40,224 nucleotides of DNA from Rhodospirillales bacterium (GTDB lineage Bacteria; Pseudomonadota; Alphaproteobacteria; Rhodospirillales; Shumkoniaceae), in assembly GCA_018432935.1 (NCBI GenBank), contig JAHDSF010000039.1, positions 1-40,224 of the forward strand, given 5' to 3'. Made by a program: the position numbers and the translations under genes. Positions 8,412-15,795 of this stretch are shown here, piece by piece. Within the stretch, counting starts at the first letter, position 1, and every line of letters starts with the position of its first letter. Below the pieces are notes generated by a model. That model was not told where the DNA came from, did not search any database, and worked only from the letters and a program-made list of their open reading frames with translations.

Positions 8412-8442
8412 GCCCGCCCCCCACACGGGGCGGCGGGCCTTC
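8412..8442 (+). terminator. Hairpin after the tkt relic
   Basis: GCCCGCC-CCCC pairs with GGGG-C-GGCGGGC around an ACAC loop, with one bulged base, and is flanked by CGATCG on both sides. The T run is short (CCTTCG), so termination may be weak. Its position and sequence parallel the tkt terminator at 7027, so it probably came with the duplicated 3' end. Confidence 0.65.
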
Positions 8443-8489
8443 GATCGAGCGTCGCCGACGCATTCAAGCTAGGAAGCATTCTAAATCTG

Positions 8490-8517
8490 TTGATATTGTG
8501 CCCCTGCATACCATAAG
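8490..8517 (+). promoter_or_regulatory. Possible weak sigma70 promoter
   Basis: TTGATA (8490-8495), a 16-base spacer and CATAAG (8512-8517) make a modest match to the -35/-10 consensus, in an AT-richer patch 84 bases before the next gene. This is suggestive only. Confidence 0.3.
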
Positions 8518-8600
8518 CTGCGAACCAGGGCAGCGTACACGCTCGAAAGGCATGGGCGAGATGACCGTCGGCGCTGCGCAACCAAGGTGGGAGCTGGGGA

Positions 8601-9446
8601 ATGGCGGAGAACAAGGCGTTCGGTCCGGCGCGCTGCAAACGGCTGGCTTACGCCAGCCTGCGGCTGGCGGCCGCCAGGTTGCTGACGGTTGCCAAGCGCA
8701 ACGGCGGATCCCTGACCGTCAGCCAGCTCCAGCAGGTCCTGGTCTCCTTTCGCAACGATCCCGAGGATTTCCGCCAGCTTTGCGACACCTCTTTTCGCAG
8801 CTGCTGGGATGCCGCCTTGACGCTCGCGCGACGCCAGGATCTGTTCGGGCGCCTCGTGGTGCGTCAGTTCAGCCACCTGTTTCCCGACCCCGACGAGCCC
8901 GGCGCGGCCGGCGAGGGCGTCCTTTCGCGCAGCATCCTGCCAAGCTTCCTCAGCAGCCTGCAGGTGATCTGCGGCGCAGGCTTCGTCGCCCGGGCCCGCG
9001 AGCGGTGTGCCGACATCCTCAAGAAGATACAGGGCAACTCGTCGCCCGACATCGACTGGGAGGAATTCTACCGCCATCCCGAAGCGGTTCGCGTCCTCCA
9101 CATGACCCTGGTCCTGATCGCCAGGCATTTCCAGCGCAAGTACGTCCCCAAGCGCGACACCTTCATCGAGATGATGACCTATCGCCCCTCCGAAGCTGGC
9201 TTCGACAAGCGTGGGGGCATGGAGGCCGAGCCTGAGCCCGAGGTCCACTTCGACCGCGACATGTTCGGTCGCCTGATGCTCGAGCTGTTCGCCTGCGTGC
9301 GCATCGAGAACCTCGGCGCCGGCGGCGATGCCGCCCTGGCCGAGAGCGTCTCGGAACAGGGCGTCGCGGCGATCCGCGAATTCATCCTCGACGTCAAGAA
9401 GGACGCCGGCCTGTACTTCGCCTACGTCGAGCCGCGACGGGACTGA
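8601..9446 (+). CDS. Conserved-looking soluble protein of unknown function
   Basis: I cannot assign this 281-residue protein. It has no signal peptide or membrane segment. It is predicted to be largely helical, with a basic N-terminal third (MAENKAFGPARCKRLAYASL), a Gln/Leu-rich helix (SQLQQVLVSF), an RHFQRKYVPKRDTFIEM segment and an acidic linker (MEAEPEPEVHFDRDMF). Four Cys are scattered in the first half without a metal-binding pattern. GGGAG lies just upstream of the ATG. Codon use is high-GC like the flanking genes, and the reading frame is long and clean, so I consider it real. It stands alone between the tkt relic and the convergent dehydratase gene, so context gives no function. Confidence 0.65.
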   Translation: MAENKAFGPARCKRLAYASLRLAAARLLTVAKRNGGSLTVSQLQQVLVSFRNDPEDFRQLCDTSFRSCWDAALTLARRQDLFGRLVVRQFSHLFPDPDEPGAAGEGVLSRSILPSFLSSLQVICGAGFVARARERCADILKKIQGNSSPDIDWEEFYRHPEAVRVLHMTLVLIARHFQRKYVPKRDTFIEMMTYRPSEAGFDKRGGMEAEPEPEVHFDRDMFGRLMLELFACVRIENLGAGGDAALAESVSEQGVAAIREFILDVKKDAGLYFAYVEPRRD

Positions 9447-9458
9447 GCGCGCGGGGTC

Positions 9459-10580
9459 CTACCCCCACCCCTCGATCGCGAACTTCTTCACCGCCGCCTC
9501 GTCGAAATCGAAGCCCAGGCCAGCCCCCTCGGGGAGCACCAGCTCGCCCGCCTTTACTTCGATCTGGCGGTCGACCAGCCGGCGGAAGTTGAGGACCTGG
9601 TCGTCGGGGAAGAACTCGACCATGGAGGCGTTCGGCGCCGCCGCGACCAGATGGGCGTGGAGGTCGTGGAACCAGTGCGGGAACACCGGCACGCCGTAGC
9701 CGCTGGCGATGGCGGCGATGCGGCGCCATTCGGTGATGCCGCCGCAGACGCAGGCGTCGGTCTGCAGGATCTGGGCGGCGTCCTTGTCCAACAGCTCCTT
9801 GAAGCGCCAGCGTCCGGCCTCGATCTCGCCGGTGGCGACCGGGACGCGGGTCCGCTGCGCCAGCCTCGCGTGGTTGTCGATGTCGTCGGGGCTGAACGGC
9901 TCCTCGATCCAGTAGGGGTCGTACGCCGCATACATGTCGACGAAGCGCAGGGCGGTGGTCAGATCCGACCACGCGTTGTTGGCGTCCAGCATCAGGATCG
10001 TGTCGGGACCGATCGCCTCGCGGGCGGCCGAGATCCAGTCCTCCTCGGCCTTGAGGTCGAAGCGGCCGACCTTGATCTTGACCGCGGTGAAGCCCTGCGC
10101 GACGTAGCCCGCCACCTCCTCGCCCAGCTTTGCCGGGGTCTTGCCGTCGAGGTAGTAGCCGCCGCTGGCGTAGGCCGGCACGGTGCCGGTGCGGGTGCAG
10201 CCCAGATACTTGTAGAGCGGCAACCCGGCGGCCCGGGCGTTGCGGTCCCACAGCGCGGTGTCGAGGATGCTCAGAGCCCGCATCACCGAGCCGGTGCGGC
10301 CGTGCAAGATGGCCTCCTGGTAGAGCTTCTGCCACAGCCCCTCGACGCGGTATGGGTCCTCGCCGATCAGGCCCGGCGCCAGCAGGTCGCGCACGGCACG
10401 GGTCACCACCCCGCCGCCGCTGCTGCCGCCATAGCAGAAGCCGATGCCGTGGCCGCCGTCGTCGGTTTCGACGCGCACCAGGGCGTAGTCCCGCGCCAGC
10501 ACGCGGCGGGTCGAGAACGAGGTGGGGTTGTCGAGCGGCACCCTGACGGTGCACGAGCGGACGGCGGTGATCCTGGTCAT
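9459..10580 (-). CDS. Mandelate racemase / sugar-acid dehydratase family protein (enolase superfamily)
   Basis: The 373-residue protein has the enolase-superfamily layout: an N-terminal capping domain, then a TIM barrel. The catalytic set is that of the mandelate-racemase subgroup. It comprises the KxK pair K168/K170 (AVKIKVG), metal ligands D199 (LMLDANNAW), E226 (WIEEPFS) and E252 (ATGE), and a D275-H302 dyad (QTDACVCGG and FPHWFHD). Members abstract the proton alpha to a carboxylate and either racemise or dehydrate; many dehydrate aldonic acids to 2-keto-3-deoxy acids. Given the KDG kinase and KDPG aldolase elsewhere in the window, dehydration of a sugar acid is the likelier reaction, but the substrate cannot be read. 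Its stop faces the preceding gene tail-to-tail, 12 bases away. Confidence 0.88.
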   Translation of the reverse strand: MTRITAVRSCTVRVPLDNPTSFSTRRVLARDYALVRVETDDGGHGIGFCYGGSSGGGVVTRAVRDLLAPGLIGEDPYRVEGLWQKLYQEAILHGRTGSVMRALSILDTALWDRNARAAGLPLYKYLGCTRTGTVPAYASGGYYLDGKTPAKLGEEVAGYVAQGFTAVKIKVGRFDLKAEEDWISAAREAIGPDTILMLDANNAWSDLTTALRFVDMYAAYDPYWIEEPFSPDDIDNHARLAQRTRVPVATGEIEAGRWRFKELLDKDAAQILQTDACVCGGITEWRRIAAIASGYGVPVFPHWFHDLHAHLVAAAPNASMVEFFPDDQVLNFRRLVDRQIEVKAGELVLPEGAGLGFDFDEAAVKKFAIEGWG

Positions 10581-10628
10581 GGACGGTTCCTGTCTGGCAG
10601 CATGGCAACGTCGACAGGATAGCGCCCC

Positions 10629-11102
10629 CTAACGCTCCAGTCCCAGCCTCTGATGCCACGAGGCGATCGATTCCTCGGGATACTCGTCGAACCGCTTGTC
10701 CTTCGGCCCGGCCTGGACCGGCACCCAGCCGGCCTTGGAGCCGAGCATCAGGTGAACCCGCTCCGGCGGCACGGGCAGATCGCTGTCGATCGCCGAGGCG
10801 AAGGGGTGGATCAGCTCGGGCCAGCGCGGGTCCCACAACCAGAGGCCGCTGCCGCAAAGCTTGCAGAAGTGGCGCTGGCCGGGACTGGCGCTGCCGTCCT
10901 CCATCTTCGCCCGGTAGACGGCGATGTTCTCGTTCCCCTCCACTTCCAAGCTGGCGGCATCGCCCGAGAGGTTGATGGCGTAGCCGCCGCCGCCCTGCGT
11001 CTTGCGGCAGATCGAGCAGTAGCAGAGGTTGAACGGGTACGGATGCTTCGACCGCAGGCGAAAGCGGACCGACCGGCAATGGCAGGAACCTTCGAGGTCC
11101 AT
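10629..11102 (-). CDS. GFA / CENP-V family zinc protein
   Basis: The 157-residue protein shows the glutathione-dependent formaldehyde-activating (GFA) fold pattern of zinc cysteines: CHC (C7, C9), CYCSIC (C27, C29, C32) and CKLC (C80, C83). Members bind zinc and sometimes glutathione; a real formaldehyde-related activity has been questioned for many, so function stays open. I start it at the ATG at 11102 because AAGGAG lies 6 bases upstream on the minus strand; an ATG 48 bases further out lacks a site. It precedes the dehydratase gene by 48 bases in the same direction, so the two may be co-transcribed. Confidence 0.82.
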   Translation of the reverse strand: MDLEGSCHCRSVRFRLRSKHPYPFNLCYCSICRKTQGGGGYAINLSGDAASLEVEGNENIAVYRAKMEDGSASPGQRHFCKLCGSGLWLWDPRWPELIHPFASAIDSDLPVPPERVHLMLGSKAGWVPVQAGPKDKRFDEYPEESIASWHQRLGLER

Positions 11103-11172
11103 CGGCGTCTCCTTCGGGTTGACATTGTCCGCTGACATGGTGCCGCGCACCGCCCCTTACCATCTGAACGGG

Positions 11173-11367
11173 ATGAGGCACGAGGCGCAGGAGGCGGAGC
11201 TGGCGCGCATTATCCGCGAGGCGATGGCCGAGGCGGCCGTGCAGGGGCTATGCCGCGACGGTCAGATCGAGTTCGCCTGCGGCCGCCTTGCCGAAGCCCG
11301 CCCGCAGTGGCCGGCGGCCAAGCGGCTGGCGTTCGTGACGGCGGCGGAAGACACCCTGAGGAAATGA
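11173..11367 (+). CDS. Small hypothetical protein, 64 residues
   Basis: A short frame with charged helical character (MRHEAQEAELARIIREAM) and two Cys (GLCRDGQIEFACGRL). No membrane segment is seen. The ATG at 11173 follows a poor AACGGG site; an in-frame ATG at 11137 is also possible. It precedes the DUF1476 gene in the same direction by 75 bases. The sequence reads as protein-like rather than as a shadow frame, but I cannot name a family. Confidence 0.5.
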   Translation: MRHEAQEAELARIIREAMAEAAVQGLCRDGQIEFACGRLAEARPQWPAAKRLAFVTAAEDTLRK

Positions 11368-11442
11368 CGGGCTTCGCCATGCCCTTGACTACCCACGAAA
11401 CCCCACCCCATCTCTGCGGCACCCGCTGACCAGGAGACGTAC

Positions 11443-11769
11443 ATGGCCATCAAGGGCAAAGGGAAGCACCACGAGCTGGACCACGCGTTGCGCGCCGAGC
11501 TGGAGTTCAAGGCGATGGCACGCCGCAACCGACGTCTCGGCCATTGGCTGGCCGAGCAGATCGGGCTGCAGGGCGAGGCCGCCGATGCCTACGCCCGGGA
11601 GGTCGTCCACGCCGACCTCGAGAAGCCCGGCGACGACGATCTCATCCACAAGGTCATGCGGGATGTGCAGAGCCACAACCTTGGCCTCAGCGAGCAGGCC
11701 GTGCGCATGAAGATGGAAGAGCTCCTGCGGGCGGCAAGAGGAGAGATCCAGACCGAAACGGGTCGCTGA
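11443..11769 (+). CDS. DUF1476 protein, zeta-like F1-ATPase inhibitor family with altered N-terminus
   Basis: DUF1476 proteins include the zeta subunit that inhibits the F1Fo-ATPase of alphaproteobacteria. The 108-residue protein matches the four-helix core well: FKAMARRNRRLGHWLAEQIG, then YAREVVHADLEKPGDDD and RMKMEELLRAARGEI. The N-terminal segment, which in zeta carries the inhibitory FDDREKxFExKFAHDEE pattern, reads here MAIKGKGKHHELDHALRAE and lacks it. CAGGAGA lies 7-13 bases before the ATG. The next gene begins directly at the stop codon (TGAATG), so the two are probably translationally linked. It may be a paralogue that binds but does not inhibit, or one with another partner. Family assignment is firm; role is open. 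Confidence 0.88.
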   Translation: MAIKGKGKHHELDHALRAELEFKAMARRNRRLGHWLAEQIGLQGEAADAYAREVVHADLEKPGDDDLIHKVMRDVQSHNLGLSEQAVRMKMEELLRAARGEIQTETGR

Positions 11770-12219
11770 ATGGTGGTCGCGCCGCTTCGCCGCCCGGCCC
11801 GCCTGCCGCCCGATGTCGCAGGCACGCAGCGGCGCCTCGACCGATTCGCAAACCTTCTCGATTCCCGGTTCCGCATCCCCGGTACCGGCATCCGCTTCGG
11901 CTACGATTCCCTGGCCGGCCTGGTGCCCGGGATCGGCGACACCGTGGGCGTCGCCCTCTCGGCGTGGCTGATTTACGAGGCGTGGCGGATCGACGTTCCG
12001 CGCAACGTGCTGTTGCGGATGGCAGCCAACGCCGGCATCGACTACGTAGTTGGCAGCGTGCCGCTGCTCGGCGACGTCTTCGACGTGTTCTTCAAGTCCA
12101 ACCGCCGCAACGTCGAGCTTCTCAACCAGGACCTGCGACGCCGCATCGTCGAGCGCGAGAAGACCGCCAGCTCCCGCGCCTCGCAGCGTCGCCAGCTTCA
12201 CGTCCGCTCACGACGCTGA
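11770..12219 (+). CDS. DUF4112 membrane-associated protein
   Basis: The 149-residue protein has the DUF4112 pattern: LDSRFRIPGTGIRFGYDSLA, then GLVPGIGDTVGVALSAWLIY, a second hydrophobic part with the paired SVPLLGDVFDVFFKSNRRN, and a basic tail (RRRIVEREK...RRQLHVRSRR). Two Gly/Pro-rich hydrophobic stretches suggest membrane hairpins. No function is established for the family as far as I know. The ATG directly follows the stop of the zeta-like gene. The last residues beyond REKTASSRASQRR are basic and low in complexity. Confidence 0.82.
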   Translation: MVVAPLRRPARLPPDVAGTQRRLDRFANLLDSRFRIPGTGIRFGYDSLAGLVPGIGDTVGVALSAWLIYEAWRIDVPRNVLLRMAANAGIDYVVGSVPLLGDVFDVFFKSNRRNVELLNQDLRRRIVEREKTASSRASQRRQLHVRSRR

Positions 12220-12274
12220 ACACGCATCGTTCGGACTCTTGGTTCGACAGGCTCACCATGAGGACCTACCCTCA

Positions 12275-12338
12275 TCCTGAGCTTGTCGAAGGATGAGCTT
12301 GTCGAAGGATGAGCTTGTCGAAGGATGAGCTTGTCGAA
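12275..12338. repeat. Four tandem 16-base units of a GAGCTTGTCGAA element
   Basis: Four consecutive 16-base units end in GAGCTTGTCGAA: TCCTGAGCTTGTCGAA at 12275, then GGATGAGCTTGTCGAA at 12291, 12307 and 12323. Just before them (12242-12264), GTTCGACAGGCTCACCATGA is an inverted, imperfect relative. The unit resembles the CATCCTGAGCTTGTCGAAGGATG dispersed palindromic repeats common in alphaproteobacterial genomes, here expanded in tandem. It fills the gap between the DUF4112 and NUDIX genes and provides no gene of its own. Confidence 0.9.
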
Positions 12339-12363
12339 GGACCCCACAGCCGAGGTCGCCCCG

Positions 12364-12870
12364 ATGCCGATGTCCGAGTACCTCCGCGAGCTGCGCCGCA
12401 AGGTCGGCCACGACTACCTGATGCTGCAGTCGGTCACGGTCATGCTGTTCGACCCGGCGGACCGGCTGCTGCTGGTTCGGGACGCGGCGACGGGGCTGTG
12501 GACGACCGTCGGGGGAATCATCGACCCCGACGAGACCCCGGCAGACGCGGCGGTGCGCGAATGCTGGGAGGAGACCGGCCTCCATGTCGCGCCGATCCGG
12601 CTGTTGGGCGTGTTCGGCGGACCGCAGTTCGTCGTCACCTACGGCAACGGTGACGTCGCATCCTTCACCTCGACGATGTTCGAGGTCCGCCGGATCAGCG
12701 GCGAGCCGCGGCCGGACGGGGTCGAGACGACCGCCGTCGGCTCTTTCTCGCAGGAGGAGGCGGCCGCCCTCGAAACCTCGGAACGGACCAGGATTCTGCT
12801 CACGCACGCCTTCGCTCGCGACTCCCGCCCCTATTTCGCGCCGCCGCGCTGGGTCCCGCCCGAGGCGTAG
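12364..12870 (+). CDS. NUDIX hydrolase
   Basis: The 168-residue protein carries a full Nudix box at about 51-73: G51-IIDPD-E57, then REcwEEtG with R65, E66, E69 and E70, which bind the metal. NUDIX enzymes cleave nucleoside diphosphates linked to another group; the specificity of this one is unknown. I start it at 12364, where CGAGG lies 8 bases upstream; ATG 12370 is also possible. An in-frame ATG at 12325 lies inside the tandem repeat and is probably not used. The C-terminal coding end overlaps the oppositely oriented PAP2 gene by 40 bases. Confidence 0.9.
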   Translation: MPMSEYLRELRRKVGHDYLMLQSVTVMLFDPADRLLLVRDAATGLWTTVGGIIDPDETPADAAVRECWEETGLHVAPIRLLGVFGGPQFVVTYGNGDVASFTSTMFEVRRISGEPRPDGVETTAVGSFSQEEAAALETSERTRILLTHAFARDSRPYFAPPRWVPPEA

Positions 12871-13568
12871 CCCTCGACGCGAACCTGTCGCGGATGGACG
12901 AGGAGGCGCGAGACGAGCCAGCAGCCGGCGGCCCACGCAGCGCCGACGGCCCAGCCCGCGATCACGTCGCTGGGCCAGTGGACGCCGAAATAGATCCGGG
13001 TGAGGCCGATCATGGTGCTCAGCAGCAGGGCGATCCCCAGCACGTAGATGCGCAGCCTCCGCTCCGGCAGCAGGCGGGCCAGCAGCGCCCCGAGCGTCAG
13101 GTAGACGACCGCCGACATCATGGCGTGGCCGCTGGGGAAGCTCGCCGTCATCACCTCGACGGCGTGCGGCACCAGGTCCGGCCGCGGCCTGTCGAACGCG
13201 GTCTTCAGCCCGTAGCCGAGCGCAACCCCGCCGAGGCTGGAGACGGCGACGAAGAGCGCCATCCGGACTCTGCGGGCCAGCAGCAGGAACACCGCAACGG
13301 CGAGCACCGTCATTACCAGCACCCCGATGCTTCCCAGCGCCGTGACGTCGCGGCAAAACTCCTGGAACCAGGGGGGGCCCAGCAGCATCTGCGGATCGGC
13401 CGAGGAGCGGAACAACATCAGAACCATGCGGTCGAAGACGCGGGCCTCGCCCTCGATCACCTCGTCTGCAAGCTCGACGAATGCCCACACCCCGCCGGTG
13501 ACGGTCAGCGCCGCCATCAGAAAGGGGAACTCGATCGGCAAATGCCGGAGCCGGTTCGCCAGCCTCAT
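12831..13568 (-). CDS. PAP2-family membrane phosphatase
   Basis: The 245-residue protein has several membrane segments and the three acid-phosphatase motifs: KTAFDRPRP (Kx6RP), PSGHAMMS and RIYFGVHWPSD (Rx5HxxxD, with TR in place of SR before it). This is the PAP2 / type 2 phosphatidic-acid-phosphatase family, which includes undecaprenyl-diphosphate and phosphatidylglycerol-phosphate phosphatases. Substrate is not evident. I use the ATG at 13568, where the hydrophobic N-terminus begins after MRLANRLRHLP. It follows the inositol-monophosphatase-family gene by 22 bases on the same strand, so the two are likely one transcript. Confidence 0.88.
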   Translation of the reverse strand: MRLANRLRHLPIEFPFLMAALTVTGGVWAFVELADEVIEGEARVFDRMVLMLFRSSADPQMLLGPPWFQEFCRDVTALGSIGVLVMTVLAVAVFLLLARRVRMALFVAVSSLGGVALGYGLKTAFDRPRPDLVPHAVEVMTASFPSGHAMMSAVVYLTLGALLARLLPERRLRIYVLGIALLLSTMIGLTRIYFGVHWPSDVIAGWAVGAAWAAGCWLVSRLLVHPRQVRVEGYASGGTQRGGAK

Positions 13569-13590
13569 CGGACTTCGTGGTTGGAACGCA

Positions 13591-14406
13591 TCACGCCGCT
13601 TCCACGTCCTGTTCCGGCATCTGCTGCATCGCCGGCAGTTCCAGGCGCTGCAACAGGTCCTGATAGAGGCCGGGCGCGGTCGCCAGCACCGCATGCGGCT
13701 TCAATAGGCCGCCGGCCGCCAGGAAGTCGCTGCAGCAGCCGCCCGTCTCATGCACCAGAAGCAGCGCAGCCAGGATGTCCCAGCTGTTGATCCGCACCTC
13801 GGCGAAGCCGTGCAGGCGTCCGGTCGCGACCGCCGCCGTACTGAGGGCGGCCGAACCGTAACGTCGGTACTCGTAACCGCCTTCGAGCAGCCGCGTGATC
13901 ACCGCGCCGTGGACGGCGGCCGGAGTGTGCGGAGACTTGCCGACCGAGACCAGGGCCCGCGACGGCGTCGCCTTGGCCAGGGACGGCAGACGACGGCCGT
14001 TGCGGTAGGCGCCCCCTCCGGCGCGGGCGGTGAACAGCTCGCCGCGATCCGGCGCGCACAGCACGCCGAGTTGCAGCGACTGGTCGCAGACCCAGGCGAT
14101 CGAGACGCACCAATAATCGCTGCCGACCGAGAAGTTGGTGGTGCCGTCGATCGGGTCGACAACCCACACGCCGCGGCCTCCCGCATGGTGCCCACCCTCC
14201 TCGCCGAGGAACCCGTCGTCGGGAAAGCGTCGCGCCAGATGGCTTCGGATCAGATCCTCGGCCGCGCGGTCGGCCTGGGTGACGAAGTCCTGGGCGCCCT
14301 TTTCGGCGACCTGGAGCCCCTGGACGCGCAGGGCCTGCGCCAGCTTCCCCGCCAGAGTGGCGGCCTCGGCAGCGGCGTCTAGACGGGCGGACAACTCGTC
14401 GAGCAT
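13591..14406 (-). CDS. Inositol-monophosphatase-family phosphatase
   Basis: The 271-residue protein shows the Mg-dependent, Li-sensitive phosphatase signatures: GEEGG (E69, E70), DPIDGTTNF (D84, D87) and the second metal motif SWDILAALLLVHETGG (W209, D210). The family hydrolyses inositol phosphate, histidinol phosphate, 3'-phosphoadenosine 5'-phosphate or sugar bisphosphates; I cannot choose among these. It lies downstream of the DUF993 gene with 152 bases between, and just upstream of the PAP2 gene. The start is the ATG at 14406, giving MLDELSARLDAAAEAATLAG. Confidence 0.88.
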   Translation of the reverse strand: MLDELSARLDAAAEAATLAGKLAQALRVQGLQVAEKGAQDFVTQADRAAEDLIRSHLARRFPDDGFLGEEGGHHAGGRGVWVVDPIDGTTNFSVGSDYWCVSIAWVCDQSLQLGVLCAPDRGELFTARAGGGAYRNGRRLPSLAKATPSRALVSVGKSPHTPAAVHGAVITRLLEGGYEYRRYGSAALSTAAVATGRLHGFAEVRINSWDILAALLLVHETGGCCSDFLAAGGLLKPHAVLATAPGLYQDLLQRLELPAMQQMPEQDVEAA

Positions 14407-14495
14407 GAGGCGAACTCCCTCGGAGCGATGACAACGACAACCGCGCAGAGGCACAGCCGCACCCGAAAGCCGGGGTTCCGGACAGATATGGGAAT

Positions 14496-14529
14496 TGCGG
14501 GCGGGATGTGGGAAAGGCCTCCGCCCGCA
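14496..14529 (-). terminator. Possible hairpin terminator after the DUF993 gene
   Basis: TGCGGGCGG (14496-14504) and its exact complement CCGCCCGCA (14521-14529) can form a 9-bp stem with a 16-base loop in the gap between the DUF993 stop (14559, minus strand) and the next gene. No clear T run follows, so termination is uncertain. Confidence 0.35.
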
Positions 14530-14558
14530 CTGCGTCTCTCGCGGTCGGCTCAGTCTTA

Positions 14559-15722
14559 CTACCCGACCCCGTAGACCGCCATCACCTTCTTCATGCGGTC
14601 GGCCGCCTGCTCGGGATCGATCAACAGCCCGGCCTGGTCCGCCAGACGGAACAGCAGCGCCAGGTGCGGCAGGGAGCGTGCACTCTGCTGCCCCCCCAGC
14701 ATGACGAAGTGGTCCTGGTGGCCGTTGAGGTAGGCCATGAACACGACCCCGGTCTTGAAGAACCGGGTCGGCGCCCGGAACATGTGGCGGGCCAGCGGCA
14801 CCGTCGGGTCGAGGATGTCGTGGAAGGCACGGCGATCGCCTTCGGCCAGGGCCGCCAGGGCCGCCGCCGCAGCCGGGGCGATCGGATCGAAGATGCCGAG
14901 CAGGGCGTGGCTGAACCCCTCCTCGTCGCCCTCGATCAGGTCGGGATAGTTGAAATCGTCGCCGGTGTACATGGCGACGCCGGACGGCAACCGCCGGCGC
15001 ATCTGCTCCTCGCGTTCCTTGTCCAGGAGCGACAGCTTGATGCCGACCACCTTGGGCCGGTTCTCGGCCATGACGGCGAGGCACACCTCCATCGCCTGGT
15101 CGAGGTTCTGATGCCCCCAGTAGCCCTTCAGGAGCGGGTCGAACATGTCGCCCAGCCAGTGCAGGATGACCGGCTCCTTGAGCTGCGACAGCACGCGGGC
15201 GTAGACCTTGTGGTAGTCGTCGGGCCCCCTGGCGACGCGGGCCAGCCCGCGCGACGCCATCAGCACGATGCGTCCGCCCAGCTTCTCGATCTCGCCGCAC
15301 TGGTACTCGTAGCCGGCAATCACGTCGTCGAGGGTGGTCGAACTGCCGGGCGCCAGGTGGTCGGTGCCGGCGCCGGCGAAGATCAGCGCGTTCTCGTAGT
15401 CCTGGGAAGCATCGATCGAGCGACGGATCAGCTTCAGCGCGGTCGGCCAGTCGAGGCCGGCACCGCGGTGGGAGGTGTCCATCGCCTCGGCCACCCCGAG
15501 GCCGAGGTTCCAGATGTAGCGCCGGTAGGCCAGGGTGTCGTCCCAGGCGATCGCCGGGTTTTCCCACGGGTTGTCGGCCGCGAACGGATCGCTGACCATG
15601 TGCGGCGCCGCGAAGGCGATCCGGTTGAGCTTCTTGTGCCGCGCGCTCCCGAAGAACCTGGGCTCGCCCATGGTATACGGAATCAGGGGCCCGTCCCGCG
15701 TCGGCAAGCGGATCGTCACCAT
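14559..15722 (-). CDS. DUF993 family, dihydrodipicolinate-synthase-like protein
   Basis: The 387-residue protein belongs to the DUF993 group, usually described as related to dihydrodipicolinate synthase, i.e. class I aldolase TIM barrels. Marks are the N-terminal segment DGPLIPYTMGEPRFF, AGAGTDHLAPGSSTTLDDVI, HWLGDMFDPLLKGYWG and VVGIKLSLLDKEREEQM, whose Lys is the candidate Schiff-base residue. Aldolase chemistry on a 2-keto acid is a family inference, not shown. The gene starts 30 bases from a perfect palindrome at 15752-15769 that probably controls it. A keto-acid hydratase-family gene lies upstream on the same strand, separated by a hairpin. Confidence 0.78.
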   Translation of the reverse strand: MVTIRLPTRDGPLIPYTMGEPRFFGSARHKKLNRIAFAAPHMVSDPFAADNPWENPAIAWDDTLAYRRYIWNLGLGVAEAMDTSHRGAGLDWPTALKLIRRSIDASQDYENALIFAGAGTDHLAPGSSTTLDDVIAGYEYQCGEIEKLGGRIVLMASRGLARVARGPDDYHKVYARVLSQLKEPVILHWLGDMFDPLLKGYWGHQNLDQAMEVCLAVMAENRPKVVGIKLSLLDKEREEQMRRRLPSGVAMYTGDDFNYPDLIEGDEEGFSHALLGIFDPIAPAAAAALAALAEGDRRAFHDILDPTVPLARHMFRAPTRFFKTGVVFMAYLNGHQDHFVMLGGQQSARSLPHLALLFRLADQAGLLIDPEQAADRMKKVMAVYGVG

Positions 15723-15751
15723 GCCGGATCTCCTCCCGAAAAACAGCCTTC

Positions 15752-15769
15752 AGTAACCGATTGGTTACT
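15752..15769. promoter_or_regulatory. Palindromic operator upstream of the DUF993 gene
   Basis: AGTAACCGATTGGTTACT consists of two perfect 7-base arms (AGTAACC / GGTTACT) around GATT. It lies 30 bases upstream of the DUF993 start on the minus strand. Its size and symmetry suit a dimeric repressor, for example of the GntR, LacI or TetR type. No regulator gene is adjacent, and I see no second copy in the window. Confidence 0.65.
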
Positions 15770-15795
15770 AAATGGGTGGAGCCGCGGCAAGGTCA

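Noticed and set aside
7027-8442. Site-specific integration with a duplicated attachment core
   Set aside because: The two tkt 3' ends are not identical over an att-like core, and no integrase gene is visible, so I do not annotate att sites.
13591-15567. A single long minus-strand frame spanning the IMPase-family gene and part of DUF993
   Set aside because: Only the part from 14406 down encodes the phosphatase; the upstream part is the wrong frame of DUF993, so this is not a fusion.
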